From: Tetrahymena thermophila SB210
Taxonomy: Eukaryota; Ciliophora; Oligohymenophorea; Hymenostomatida; Tetrahymenidae
Direction of reading: 5' to 3'
Assembly (NCBI RefSeq): GCF_000189635.1
Contig: NW_002476013.1
Location: 496,001-560,000, forward strand
Length of the DNA stretch: 64,000 nucleotides
Made by a program: the position numbers and the translations under genes. Below the pieces are notes generated by a model. It was not told the DNA's origin, searched no databases, and saw only the letters and a program-made list of their open reading frames with translations. Position 1 is the first letter of the stretch, and every line of letters begins with the position of its first letter. This document shows positions 22,381 through 34,400 of the stretch, piece by piece.

Positions 22381-23072
22381 TTAAAAATAGGTTTTGTAAT
22401 TGCATATTATTGCAGCTACCATAATTATATTATAGGAAAATTATATTAAAATTAGAATTATCCATAATATTGAGTCGAAAGCAAGTTAATTTTCAATTAT
22501 CAATTATTAAGTTAAATAAAGTTCTAAAATTCTCTTAGTAATCTAAAGTAAAGATAAAATTATTCTTTTAGAAATCTTATTTTTTTTAGTATCAGATGTA
22601 TCCTTAGTGTAATTTTTCATCTTTGTATTTTCTTTTTATGCGCAGTCATCTATTTTCATCACGAATTTGCTTTTGCTAAGTAAGAATATATATACTTTTT
22701 GATAGATTATAATCTTAATTATAAACCTAAACTTAGCAATCAATCAATTTGATCTATTTATAAAAGTAGTAATATTTTTCGCAATTATAGATTTTTTTAT
22801 CAATCATTTAATTTAGGAGTTAGTTAAACACCCAAGTCAAATCCATAAATAAACTTCAGATAGATATATTCATTATTTAAAAATATCAAACAAAATAATA
22901 AAGTTTGCTTTTATATTAATAATATTTTATAAAAATACAATGATTTTTCAATTAAATAACAACCCATTTTAAAACTTTCTTCTTACAAAAATTTCTTAAA
23001 AAAAAAAATCTTTTTATCTATTTCAATTAAACAAGAAATTGAAACTCTTCTATTCAATCAAACCAATCAAAA
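22381..23072. other. Intergenic, AT-rich
   Basis: No clear coding frame; A-rich leader sequence precedes the ATG at 23073. Confidence 0.5.
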
Positions 23073-26000
23073 ATGAATGAAAATGAACAACCAAATGTTT
23101 AAGGTAACATCTTTATTTGCTTTCATTTTATCATTCAAGTTCAAAGTTTAATTTTAAAGGAAGAAACTTATTTATCTCTAATAAAAGTTATTTCTTAAAA
23201 AGGAATAAATTTATTTAGTAATTATATTATTAAATTAGTATTTTTAAACAAAATTAAATTTAAATTTAAAAATTTTTTAAATATTAATATTAAAATAAAA
23301 AAGCATTTTATTTGACTCTGAATATTTGAATTAAAATAAGTAATTGAAAAATAAGCTGATCAAAAAAAATTTTATTTTATATTTTAAACTTACTTCAATA
23401 ATAATATCTATTTTCTATAATATCGTTTTATATGTTAATCATTCATTAGAACTAGAAACAAATATTAAAATTATTATTAAAACGATATATTTTTAAGATT
23501 TTTATAAATTATTATAAATCAAATCATTTTTATTAAAAAAATCCAATTGTATTAAAAAATAATACTTATTCAAATATTTTTCTAAAAAGGATATCTATTA
23601 CTCATCATAAAAATTATATTTTAGCAATTTTAATTTCTTACTTTAATATTAATTCTAATTATTTTATAATACAAATTTAATTTTTAGTAGAATTCAAATA
23701 AATTGAATTAATTGATATGATATAACAAATTTAATATCTAAAAAATAATTGTATTTTTAATAAGACTTTATAAAAAATGATAGTATGATAATCTTAAAAT
23801 ATTAGATTACTAATTTTGTTTTCTAAATATTTTTTTTAAACAGATTAAATAATTTGATAATTTATATAAATGTGATATTCTCTTCATCAACTTAAATATC
23901 CTTTTTTAAAACTAATTTTATATTAGGATATTTGATAAGATATGCTCAATTTTCATTAAAGATTTTTAAGCTATTTCTTGACATAAAAAAACATAAAACT
24001 ATTATTTTAAGAAAAATAAAGTAACCAGATAAATATTTTAACTATGTAGCAAAATTTGAATACTGTTTTTTAAATTAACTAAAAATAGTTGAATAATTTT
24101 CTCGAAAAATCTTCTTAAACTTTTTTTAAAATGTAAGAAAAATGAACTTTTTTTGAATTTGTAAATTAAAAAAGTAAATAAATAAAAGTGATATATTTTA
24201 TCAGATATCAGCATTTTGCTTACACAGATCGAATAGAAATTTCAAAAAAGTAAAATAAAGCAAAGATTATTAATAACTGATGATAAAATCTAAGAAATTA
24301 AGTCTTGAAGAAAAGTGGAATCATGCAAGAAAGCAAATCATAAAGTTTTATTTTTAATACCAAAATGATTATTAGACATTATTAATTAAAAAATATCATA
24401 AATATTATTTTTAAATATTTAATTTAAAATTTAGTCTTTTATAGATAGTTTGTTAATTTATTTAAAAATCAGAAGGTATTTAAGTGTTGGCGATTTTATT
24501 AAAGCGATGGCGTAAAAAGTATAAAGGACTTTCATAAAAAAGGTGAATTTTGTATAGAATGATGGAGATGATTAGTTAAATGTATAAACAGATCATAAAA
24601 TGACAAATTCATAGTAATATTTTAATTAATTGAATATTTATCATTGCAGATATATCTGCTGAAAAAGAAAAGTAATAACTAATTGAATTTCAAGCTAATA
24701 TTAATTATACTTTATTAAAATTAGTAAAATATAGATTAAAATATATTAAATAATTATCTATTAAAAGGTAAGATTAATAATAAATGTAGTCAAATAACTA
24801 CTTATTTGCCACTGGCTTTTTGCTTTTGATCCTTTTGTACTTGCTAGTGTCAATTTACATTGCAACTAAGCTAAAAAAGTAAAGAAAAAGTGTAAAAGTT
24901 ATGTATGGTACTCTGTTGCTCTACTTATTAATTAGATTCTTTTCCTTTAATATATGTATGCTAGATTCAATTAATATTATCGAGATAAGCAATGCTTCAA
25001 TTGTGTACCACCTAGCTATGAACTCTATCTTCCTTTGTGACTGCATTTTTGTCATTTCATTCTTTGCTCTTTTTAGATTCTTTTTAATGTTTAAATATTA
25101 CTCTCATATTTCTTTGTCATCAACTTGGGAAACTAAGATTTTGTAAAATCAAAAGGTACTTCTCTACGCAATCTCAAGTAATAGTTAGAATACTTTATAA
25201 AATAAGTTTAAAAAATATAATTTTTCTATGAAATAACTTTATAGGATGTAGTAGATATTAGTATAAGCTTATATTTTTTATTTTTAATATAATAGTTTTT
25301 ATATCTGTGTAGATAGTTATAGTAATACTCTTCAATACTCCAATTATTAGAATTCAGGAACTTATGATCGATGATTTCATACAAAATATTTTGATTATCA
25401 TTTGTTATGTTGTATTTCATGTCTTGATGGTCTTTAAGTTTTCAGGTACACCTTACTTGAGCAATCACCTGAAAAAGAATACAAGAATAATTATGGCTTT
25501 TACCTTTTATTTTGCTCTTTCTAGATCTGTAATAGCAGCTGTAAACATATATCTTTCTTAGAATTAGAACGGAGTATTCGATTTAATATAATCTCCCTCA
25601 AATACTCTGATTTGGAAGCAATTTATGTTAATTGCTTCTTTAATTTTCACAGAAATTATTCCCTTTGCTGCTTTGGCAAGTAGATCGAACATTTTTTAAG
25701 AAAAATTCTAAGAACCTTTATTACCTCAAGACAAAGTAGAAGAAGGGGTTAACAAAGAAGCACCTTCTATAAATTCAGTTAGAACTTATTCAGAAGAAAT
25801 GAATAATTTTGAGTTAGCTGGTGACATTTCAAAGGTTAAATTATAAGAAAACGAAAAAGGGTAAATAATATTTCCTTTTCTATTTATATAAAATGCGAAC
25901 ATGCAAACAAGCATTTTTTTTAATTAATAAGGCTGCTTATTTTTTTAAAACTAATCAAGTTACTTAATTTAATAGATACAATTAATCATTAATTTTGTCT

Positions 26001-27057
26001 TAGACTGGTTAGTTACTTGACTTTAATTAAATTTTCTTCTTTTTTTATTCTTATTTCTTGACTGTAGATTATTAATAATTAATCAAAATATTTTTTTAGA
26101 GAAACCATATCTTATTATAGACATCATGGCTTAGGCAAAATATTTCATAGCTGTGACAATAAAGCAATTAGAAAAATAGAAGTTAAATAGCTATCGTAAT
26201 ATATAATAGATGAGATTAAATCAGATGTATACTAGCAAAAGTAATTTCCAGCTAAGAAATTAGTGAGAGTTTTAGAGTATTAATGCTTAGCTGACTAGCT
26301 TCTTTTAGCATATCCCTTCTATAATAATAGATCTCTTAGATATATTATACAAAAATAATCTGTTGGCATACTAAATATTTAATCATAATGTAATAAAGAA
26401 ACATTTACATCAAGTCAAACAAATGAGACTTCTTAATTTACTCTTGCAAGTAAGGTGAATCTAGCCTTGAAAATTGCTTATTTAATTAGAGATATGCACC
26501 ACCAAGGTTTTATACATGGTCACCTACACTCAGATAATATCCTCTTAAGTTCAAAGCTATATCCAAGAATTGCAGGTACTTTTTTAATTCTCCCAAATAT
26601 TTCCCCTCTCAATTAAATTTTTAAATAAATAGATTTAGGTTTAAATGCATTAAAGAAGTACCTTGGCTTAAAAGGACAGTATAGTAATAAGTCTTAGTTT
26701 ACTTCTCCTGAAAATCTCCTAGCTAGAGGGCCAGTAGTTTCTACTAACGATCCAGCATCTGACACTTACAGTTTTGCATTTATTCTATATGAATTATTTG
26801 TAGGAAGGGAACCTTTCTAAAATGTCAGCTTAAAAGAATTGAAAGAAATTGTTGTAGAAAAAGAAAGTAGACCCAAAATTCCTAGCGAAATTCCTGAAGA
26901 AATTCAAAAACTTATAAGATGCTGCTGGTATTAAAGAGCTTAAGATAGACCTGATTTTGAAAGTATCTGTGAACATTTAGAAAATTATTCTAAGTCTTAA
27001 TAAATATTGCATTCTGAAATGCATGAACATGATTAGAATAAATCTCAATTAAAATGA
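23073..27057 (+). CDS. Seven-transmembrane protein fused to a TKL-type pseudokinase
   Basis: Exons 23073-23103, 24650-25142, 25252-25860, 26100-26575 and 26633-27057 join in phase to a 677-aa protein. Seven hydrophobic helices follow a short N-terminus: YLFATGFLLLILLYLLVSIY, GTLLLYLLIRFFSF, IFLCDCIFVISFFALFRFF, YKLIFFIFNIIVFISVQIV, QNILIIICYVVFHVLMVF, MAFTFYFALSRSVIAAVN and QFMLIASLIFTEIIPFAALA. This layout recalls GPCR-like TOM1/THH1 (DUF1084) proteins. A Gln/Glu-rich linker leads to a kinase fold: a glycine-loop remnant HGLGKIF, then AIRKI, the catalytic loop HGHLHSDNIL (residues 517-526), DLG at 537-539, SPE, a SDTYSFAFILYELFVGREPF alpha-F region and RPDFE. The HRD Asp is His519, so catalysis is doubtful. 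The 1.5-kb first intron is unusually long and the 5' end is the weak point of the model; an extra exon may lie at 24470-24620. The gene's role is probably surface signalling. Confidence 0.75.
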
Positions 27058-27854
27058 CTATTTTAAATAAAAATAGCAAAATAAATACTCGAAATTTGTA
27101 TAGAGCTCTAAATTTCTGATAAAATTTATGAAATAAAATAATTAATATATGTAAATAATAATTAGTGAATAACAAATTTTATATTAAATCTATTTATATT
27201 TATATTATCATATTTTAAATTGATAAAATTACTATAGGTACTCTTCTATAATTAAGGTTTAAATACCATTTATTTTATATTTTACTCTTTACTAAAAATA
27301 CATATTTACATAATGTAACCTCTCTTTGTCCTGTTTAGTCACTTTATTTTTGGGCAGAAATTTTTTACCCAATCTCAAAAATTTGACTTGCAAAAAATAC
27401 ATAAGGATTTGAGTTTATATTTAAAATTAATTATTGTAAATAATGAATGATATATAAAATGAAATTATAATTTTAAAAATAAAGTTTAATTTTTTAATTT
27501 TAAAGAATTGAAATTAAGTAAAAAAAATAATTAAATAAAAATTATAAAAATAATTTTAATATTAAAAGAAGATTTATGAGTAAAATCAGTTTAAAAGCTT
27601 TTAATTTATAATATAAAGTTAAGATTAATAAAAAATAATAAATGCTTTTAGTTATTAAATTATAAGTATATTAGTTTTATTATATTAGGTAAATATATTA
27701 TTTAATCTAATTCATTCTCTTGATTATATTCAATCTTTATTCAAATTTATATTATTAAGATTTTAGTAAAACTTTTTTTGAATATTTATTTATTTCATTT
27801 GAAAATATTAAATTATTATTGATTAATTTTAGAATTTATAATTTACTAATTTAA
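27058..27854. other. Intergenic between convergent genes
   Basis: AT-rich 3' flanks of two convergent genes. A small hairpin (TGGGCAG ... TTACCCA) lies near 27353-27372. Nothing else was seen. Confidence 0.5.
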
Positions 27855-29151
27855 TCATTTAATCTGTGAATCTCTTTATTTATTATTATATGGCGTTTGC
27901 TATTTCAACAATTGATTCTGTAAATTTGAACTTTTAAGTATTTCAAGTTATTTTTAAGGAGATTTATGTGAGAATCGATTCGTTGATTTTGTGTTTAGAT
28001 ATGAAAATCTTTTATTCTCTTTTTCTTAATTATTGTTAAATACAGATTTCCTTAGATACTCACTTTATTACTAGTTTTCATGATTATCTAATTCTGAATC
28101 ATCACATTCAAGAGTATTTAACAGATCAATAAAAGATTAATTAGTTTACTAATTGGATTAAAATGGTTGAATTTCACTTTAAAAACTTATCTAACTTTTT
28201 CTACTTATTGAAAGGAAGGTAATTAATTGAATGAAAATTGTATTTTCAGTTTTCTTTTAGTCACTACTGTTTTAACTATTTAATTTGATACCTACTACCT
28301 ATTATTAATCACAATAATTTTCATATTCATCTTCATCTACAAGAAGACTGTCAAGATATTCATAAAATTCATCAATATCATCGAAAATTAATTCTCCACA
28401 GTCGAAACCTTTGAAATCTGTGTAAAAAACATTACTTAAGGAAGTATTATAGCTATTCTTTTCTTTAACAAAAGGATGAAGAGTATGCAAAACGTATTCT
28501 TTTTTCTGATAATATAAAAAATTAATTAATAAAATAATTGAATGGAATTTAGCAGAGTAATTAATTTTCTATTCATTATAACTAAAATACTCTGTTAGAT
28601 ATTACCTGACTCAGATTATTAAAGGAATTAAGTTTAAACGAAAACGCATAGCTTTATTTCTCCTTTCTCACTATAAAAGCTAGGCTATCTATTTCTTGCC
28701 TGTAAGGATGTTAATGCACTTAGTTCATTAAACTCTGAAATTCTATAAGATATTGTTTCGAAAGTTAGGATGAGTTAAAACACTAAGAACCTAAAGATTG
28801 AATTTCTATTACACCATATTCAGAAATTAGAAATTTAGGATCAAAATAATTTTTAGTTATGCCTTATGAGTAGTTTTAACTAATTTTGTATATTTCTTTT
28901 ATACTTGGTTTGAGTCCAATGCAGTAATTATTTATACAGTGATAAAGTGCTACTGGTAGAGCATGACTTGAAGGATCAAAAGAGTTAATTTTCAACATTT
29001 TTTCTGCTTCTTTAATTTAGTATGATTTTCTTTAAAAATTTAAAAGATCGTCTCTTTGAGGATTTGATATCTAGTCTTTTAGTGTTTCTAAACTTTAACC
29101 GTACTAAAGCTCTTAAGGGTTTTTAGACCTTTAGCAGCAATTGTTTCCCAT
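27855..29151 (-). CDS. Probable N-myristoylated/palmitoylated protein, unknown family
   Basis: Two exons (29151-28606 and 28505-27855, intron 28506-28605) give a 398-aa protein ending at TGA 27855-27857. The start MGNNCC carries Gly2 followed by Cys5-Cys6, the classic dual N-myristoylation/S-palmitoylation signal of membrane-tethered signalling proteins. Residues about 55-180 form an ordered domain (HALPVALYHCINNYCIGLKP, EYGVIEIQSLGSQCFNSSQL, HQHPYRQEIDSLAFIVRKEK). An acidic segment follows (GFDCGELIFDDIDEFYEYLD, EDEYENYCD), then a Gln/Asn/Ser-rich tail rich in possible phosphorylation sites. The family is not recognised. It is convergent with the 7TM-pseudokinase gene and divergent from the GH16-like gene, with a shared promoter region of about 350 bp. 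Confidence 0.8.
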
Positions 29152-29504
29152 AATAATTAGGCTCTTTTTTACTTAAAATACTTAAATCCTACTTAAAAAG
29201 ATCAAATTATTATCTTATAACTGAATTAATTATAATATTAATACAAAAACATTAGTTAACAACAAATTTAGATTTACTTGTAAGTGAAATTTTTAATTAA
29301 TTAAACAATTAATTTATTAGTTAAGCAGTTTGTTAGTTATATTGTATTAGTTGATAAAAAAAAAAATTAGATTTTTGCTTACTAACGTAATTAATTACCA
29401 AATATTCCTATCACTTAATATTTATATGATTATTCCAATAGGCATATTTAATAATTATTAATTAAGAAATTAAATTATTAATTAATTAATTAATTAAAAA
29501 ATTT
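29152..29504. promoter_or_regulatory. Divergent promoter interval
   Basis: A 353-bp AT-rich spacer between two divergently transcribed genes, including an (ATTA)n run at about 29466-29492. It must hold both 5' regions, but no specific site is recognised. Confidence 0.4.
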
Positions 29505-30476
29505 ATGAGGAATTTTGTAAATAAAATGAGGAATTGCTACTATTTGGTAATGGTTTTTAATATAGTTTCAGTTATAAATGCATTACAATAAAGTGCTTAT
29601 ATTGAAACCGATTTTATTGAAGACTTAACAAAACCAGCGCTCAACTCTACACGTTGGATGGATTACTCTACTGCTTAACCATTTTAATTTGACTAAGACA
29701 GTAAAAGATGGACTACACACAATCCTGCATACCTATAGCTTGGAGTCAGTCTTCCAAATAACCCTGATAATGCTAAAGGTATGTCTCTCAGGCTTTCTTA
29801 ATCTTTTTGTACTGAACCAGGTAATAAATGTTGTTTTGGCTCAAAATGCTCAAATTGGGCTGGAGTACATCTAGAATCAAATAGCTGTTTTTAATATGGT
29901 GTCTTCAAAATCAGGGCATCTTTCAAGCTATCTAATCAAAATGATGCACTTTTCTTTTTTGGAATATATGTTGAAAGTGGAAGTAATATGGATTCTTCTT
30001 CTGTATGGAACGAAATTGATATTGGATATGGAAACGGTCCATCTTTCAACTCACAAACATAATTTTTACCTGCAACTTTTTCACCAAACGAAAATAAAAA
30101 AGTATTTGACTCTAATTCTAATCCTTCCTACACAGATAACTTTTCTAATGGATACCATAACTACGCTTTATACTGGATGCCAAGTTATGTAGCATGGACA
30201 ATTGATGATGTCGTTTATTGGAACTCCACAAATTCAAGTTAATATCCAACTCCATGGAGATGCTCTAGCTTTAGAATAATTTTTAGAACAGATAATGGAC
30301 AATCAACTGCATCCGGTGATCATTTTGCTTATATTTAAAGTATTTAATATATATCTAAGGCTACATACTTAAATACAAACTCCTAGAATTCACAAAAAAG
30401 CGGCGATAACTCAATAAAATTATAAGATCTATCAATAAAATTACTCATATTTTGTCTTTTTTATATTTTAATTTGA
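29505..30476 (+). CDS. GH16-fold GPI-anchored protein lacking one catalytic Glu
   Basis: A single-exon 323-aa protein. After a signal peptide (about residues 1-30, YLVMVFNIVSVINA) come hallmarks of glycoside hydrolase family 16 (laminarinase/lichenase-type beta-sandwich). These include a GVFKIRASFKL strand matching the usual G.feariK pattern, the active-site strand WNEIDIGYG at residues 168-176, and YHNYALYWMPSYVAWTIDD, the counterpart of the conserved yHtYaldWtp..i.wyvDg. In GH16 the active-site motif is ExDxE or ExDxxE. Here Glu170 and Asp172 are present, but the position of the second Glu, residue 174, is Gly. The enzyme is therefore predicted to be inactive or altered, perhaps a glucan-binding protein. 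The C-terminus (IKLLIFCLFYILI) fits a GPI signal, so it is probably at the cell surface. Confidence 0.85.
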
Positions 30477-31413
30477 TAATTATCCACATAAAAAGTAAGC
30501 TTGTTTTATTAAAATATGATTAGTAGTAAGGTTAAATATAAATATATATATTAGTTTCAATTAGTATCTTAATTTTTTTAAATAAACTGAGGATAATTAT
30601 ATTTATACATTCTTAATTTAGTTAATGCTTAAGAGCATATAAATATATACTATACAAATTCAACAACATAGGCTACTATTATATCATTTAAAAAAAATTA
30701 TTTTTCTTATTAAAAATTTTAAATATTTATTAAATATTTTTTTTTACTTTACAAAATCTTATTAAAATACAATATATATTTGTTAAAATAATTAATTATT
30801 TATGATTTATAATAATACTTAACAAAAAATAATTTTAGTTTTGAAAATGCCTCAAAACGAAAAATGGTTAATAAATTATGGTATAAAAATGTGATTTATT
30901 CTGCTTATTTTTTTATTTATTAAGCTGACTTATTTTTTAATTAAATAAATTTTTTAGAATAAATCTAACCACAGATCTTACAAATATTATGTTAATCTTT
31001 CAGTTTATTTGATTAAAATTCTGTATGGATTAATTTTTGATAAATTTTTTTTGATATATAAAAGTCATTTTAATTAATTAATCTTAGGCTTTTAATAAAT
31101 CTTAAAAGAGTCCTTTTATTATTGAAGGCATTTAGATGGATGAAAATTAAATTATAAAGATTTTATGATTTTTTTGTTATCAAAAATGCTTCAATCAAAT
31201 ACAGTGATTTAAAAACTTCTATTTAGATAATAATTATTAAAAATCAAAGAATTAAAAAAATAGCCACAAAAAAAAATTAAGGTAGAACAAAAAAAGGGTT
31301 TATTTATTATAAATAAGGCAAATTCCTTAATAAAAAAGAGATTTAGAGTTAAAAAGCTAAGAAATTCTTTAAGGGAGGTTATCTACATATTCAATTTGTT
31401 TTATCATCAGAAA
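30477..31413. other. Intergenic, AT-rich
   Basis: No gene or RNA recognised. The ATG at 31414 is preceded by TTTTATCATCAGAAA; an upstream non-coding exon cannot be excluded. Confidence 0.5.
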
Positions 31414-34400
31414 ATGAGCAACGATAAAATTCTACTTCCTATCTTCTCTAGAGCAAAGACATAGTTTTAAGAAAAATAAATAGATTAAGAATTTAGTATT
31501 TGCAATAAACAAATCAATGAAAATCTCTCACCACAAATAACTAAAATATATAAAACAAATAACGAAATAAAAAGCCTTCTTGACTAAGGAAACTTACAAT
31601 TATCTTTCAAATTAGCAAAAAAGTAGTATGAATCTAAAAAGAATAATCGAAATTCTTCAAATAAGACATTTATTGAATCTCAAATAACTTACGCTGATGT
31701 TCTATTTTAATTAGGTGACTTCAAAGCTTCCTTAGGTCTCTTACTTGACTCTATTGATTGCATATCAAAAAATTTAGAAGAACTAGAATAAGAATACAGC
31801 AAGGCTTTGGACATGGCAGGTATTTATTTATTGATTTATTTGTTTTTTTACTTAGAGTTTTACCAAAAAAAGAATTGAAACATATTTAAAAAAGCTGTTT
31901 TTCCAAAATGTTCTACTTGAAAAAAAAAAAATAATAATTCTAAAATATATTAATAGTTTTATTTATTTATTAATAGGAAAAGCCTATCTAAAGCTAGGCT
32001 ATTTGAAGAAGGCTGAAGAGTATTTCTTAAAGTCTCTGAATTTTAAGAAAGAACTTTTCGATTAGGCTAAATCATTTTATTTATTGAGCGTATTATATGA
32101 AGAATTAGGCCAGTATAATTAAGCGATGACAAATTGTGAAAAGAGCTTAAAACTATATATGTCTGTTAATTTACATTAGAGTTTAATGTATGCTGAGTGT
32201 CTAGACTCAAAAGCTAACTTGTTAAGATCTCTAGGAAAACTTGAAGAGTCTTTGACATTTTTCAGAGAAGCTTTAGAAATAAAGACAAAGATTTTAGGTA
32301 AAATAAATCATCCTTAAATAATTTCTTCATAAGAAAATATTGCACTGGTACAGAATGAATTAGGAAAATTCTAAGAATCTTATAGCCTTATTTAGGAAGT
32401 AGTTAAAAATAGAGAGTCATTATATACCTCAGATATATGCCCAAATAGTCACCCTCAGATAGCAGATGCTTACTAAAATTTAGGTATATTTATTTAATTT
32501 TCATTAAAATTCGCATTTCTATTTTATGATTAAAAAATATAAATTAAAATTAGTTTTAACTTTATTTTCTATATAACAAATATTTAAGCATTCATTCTAT
32601 TTGTTTATTGTACAATTTTTAAAAGCAAAAAAGATTTCATTAAATATATTTTATTAAGAATCAAATAACTCTATAAATTGTAGTTTCTATCTAAAAATAA
32701 TCTAATTAATTTATCATCTCATAAAAAAAAACTTTATTAAAAGTACTTATTTATTATAAAGGAAAGGCATTTAAACAAATAAGTATAATGCAATTCCTTT
32801 TTTTATCATATAAAAACAATATTAATTTCTTTAAAGAGATTTACTTTCACTAGAAAATTTTAATTTCACAAAAAACATTTGATTTACAAAATATTTATTT
32901 GAATACTTGACACAAAAAATTATATATATCAATAGGCACAATTTAATAGGATTTAGGAATGCTTAAAAAGAGCTTAAATAATTAAAAAAAGGCTTTGAGT
33001 TTAAGAGAATCTATTTATTAGTATGACCGCTAAATTTAATCCTAAAATTTCCTTTAGAAAATATTCAATACTGTTAATAGCAATTTGATTAAACTATAAT
33101 TTTCTGAAAGTACAACAGAAATTCTTAGTTAAATTTCTACTTAAAATCATCCTGATATTGCTTCCTCTTACACCTCTTTAGGAATTGTTTATAGGAATAT
33201 AGGGCATTATGAAGAAGCATAAGAATATTTACAAAAAGCTTTGAAACAGAGAGAGCTAACTTATGGATATGAGCACACAAAGTACGCAATTACACTAAAT
33301 TACCTCGCCTGAACCCTTGACGAATAGGGTAAATCAGAAGAGTCCCTTCAACACAACCTAAAATCTTAACAAATTCGCTAAAAAATATTTGGTGAAAATG
33401 AAAATATCTTATCAGCTCTTTCTATCACCTATTTAGCCTGGTCATATTACAATTTATTTGAATATGATTAATCTATTGAACTCAATTAACAAGCGCTAAA
33501 AATTTGGTAAAGAAATATTAAGAGTCACCCTTATATTACTTCTACTTTAGAAAACTTAGCTTTGGCGTAGTATAACAGAGAAAATTATGAAGAATCTTTC
33601 AAAAATTACCAAAAAGCCCACGACATAAAAGTAAAAATATACTCAAATGATCATATTTTTATTCCTTCAGCCAAAAATAACATAGCAGTGGCTTTATATA
33701 AGCAGGGAAAGACAGAACAAAGCAAGTTCTTCTTAAACTAATCTCTATAAATAATATCTAATTTTGAAAATGATGATAAAAGTAAATATTTATTAAAATT
33801 TGATTATAATTATTTTTTTAATTTTTGTTATATTTTCTAAATAATTAATTATGCTAAAAAACGCTTTATAATTTCTAAAAATTTTCAAACAAAATATATC
33901 AAAAAATAAAAATAAATTTACAAAAAAAAAAAATGAATTTTGAAATATTTTTGTAATACTTAATAATATAAATTGAATAACCTTAATTACTTATAGATGG
34001 TATTAGTTTAATAAAAAAATATTTTAAAACATTAACTCAATAAAAAACTAGCAAATTTTTTATTTGTTTTATCATTCTTTTAATTTTAATTATAAATTAT
34101 TGTAAACATTTTATTAATAATTTTTTTATATAAGATAATAAAGATGTAGATCCCTACCTTTTATGCTCAACATTAAACCATTTAGCTTGGGCTCTAACTG
34201 AGATGGAGTAACCTGAAAAAGCTTTATAATACTACAAAAAAACTGAGTAAAAAATGAAATAGCTAGTAGGAAAAGACCACCTTAATATTTCTAACCTCTA
34301 TTGTAACATTGGTATTACTTACTTCCACCTAGGAGATTTTGAAAAGGCTTTGAAATACCATGAATAAGCGTATAGTATAAACATTTAAGTTTTAGAACCT

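Noticed and set aside
24470-24620. An additional 5' exon of the 7TM-pseudokinase gene
   Set aside because: One frame looks protein-like, but its splice phases fit the flanking exons only in a less protein-like frame; it is left as an open alternative rather than annotated.
33272-33327. An intron removing the TGA at 33310
   Set aside because: The only GT...AG pair around it (GTACGC...GAATAG, 46 nt) would shift the frame and delete the conserved part of a TPR; its composition is also not intron-like.
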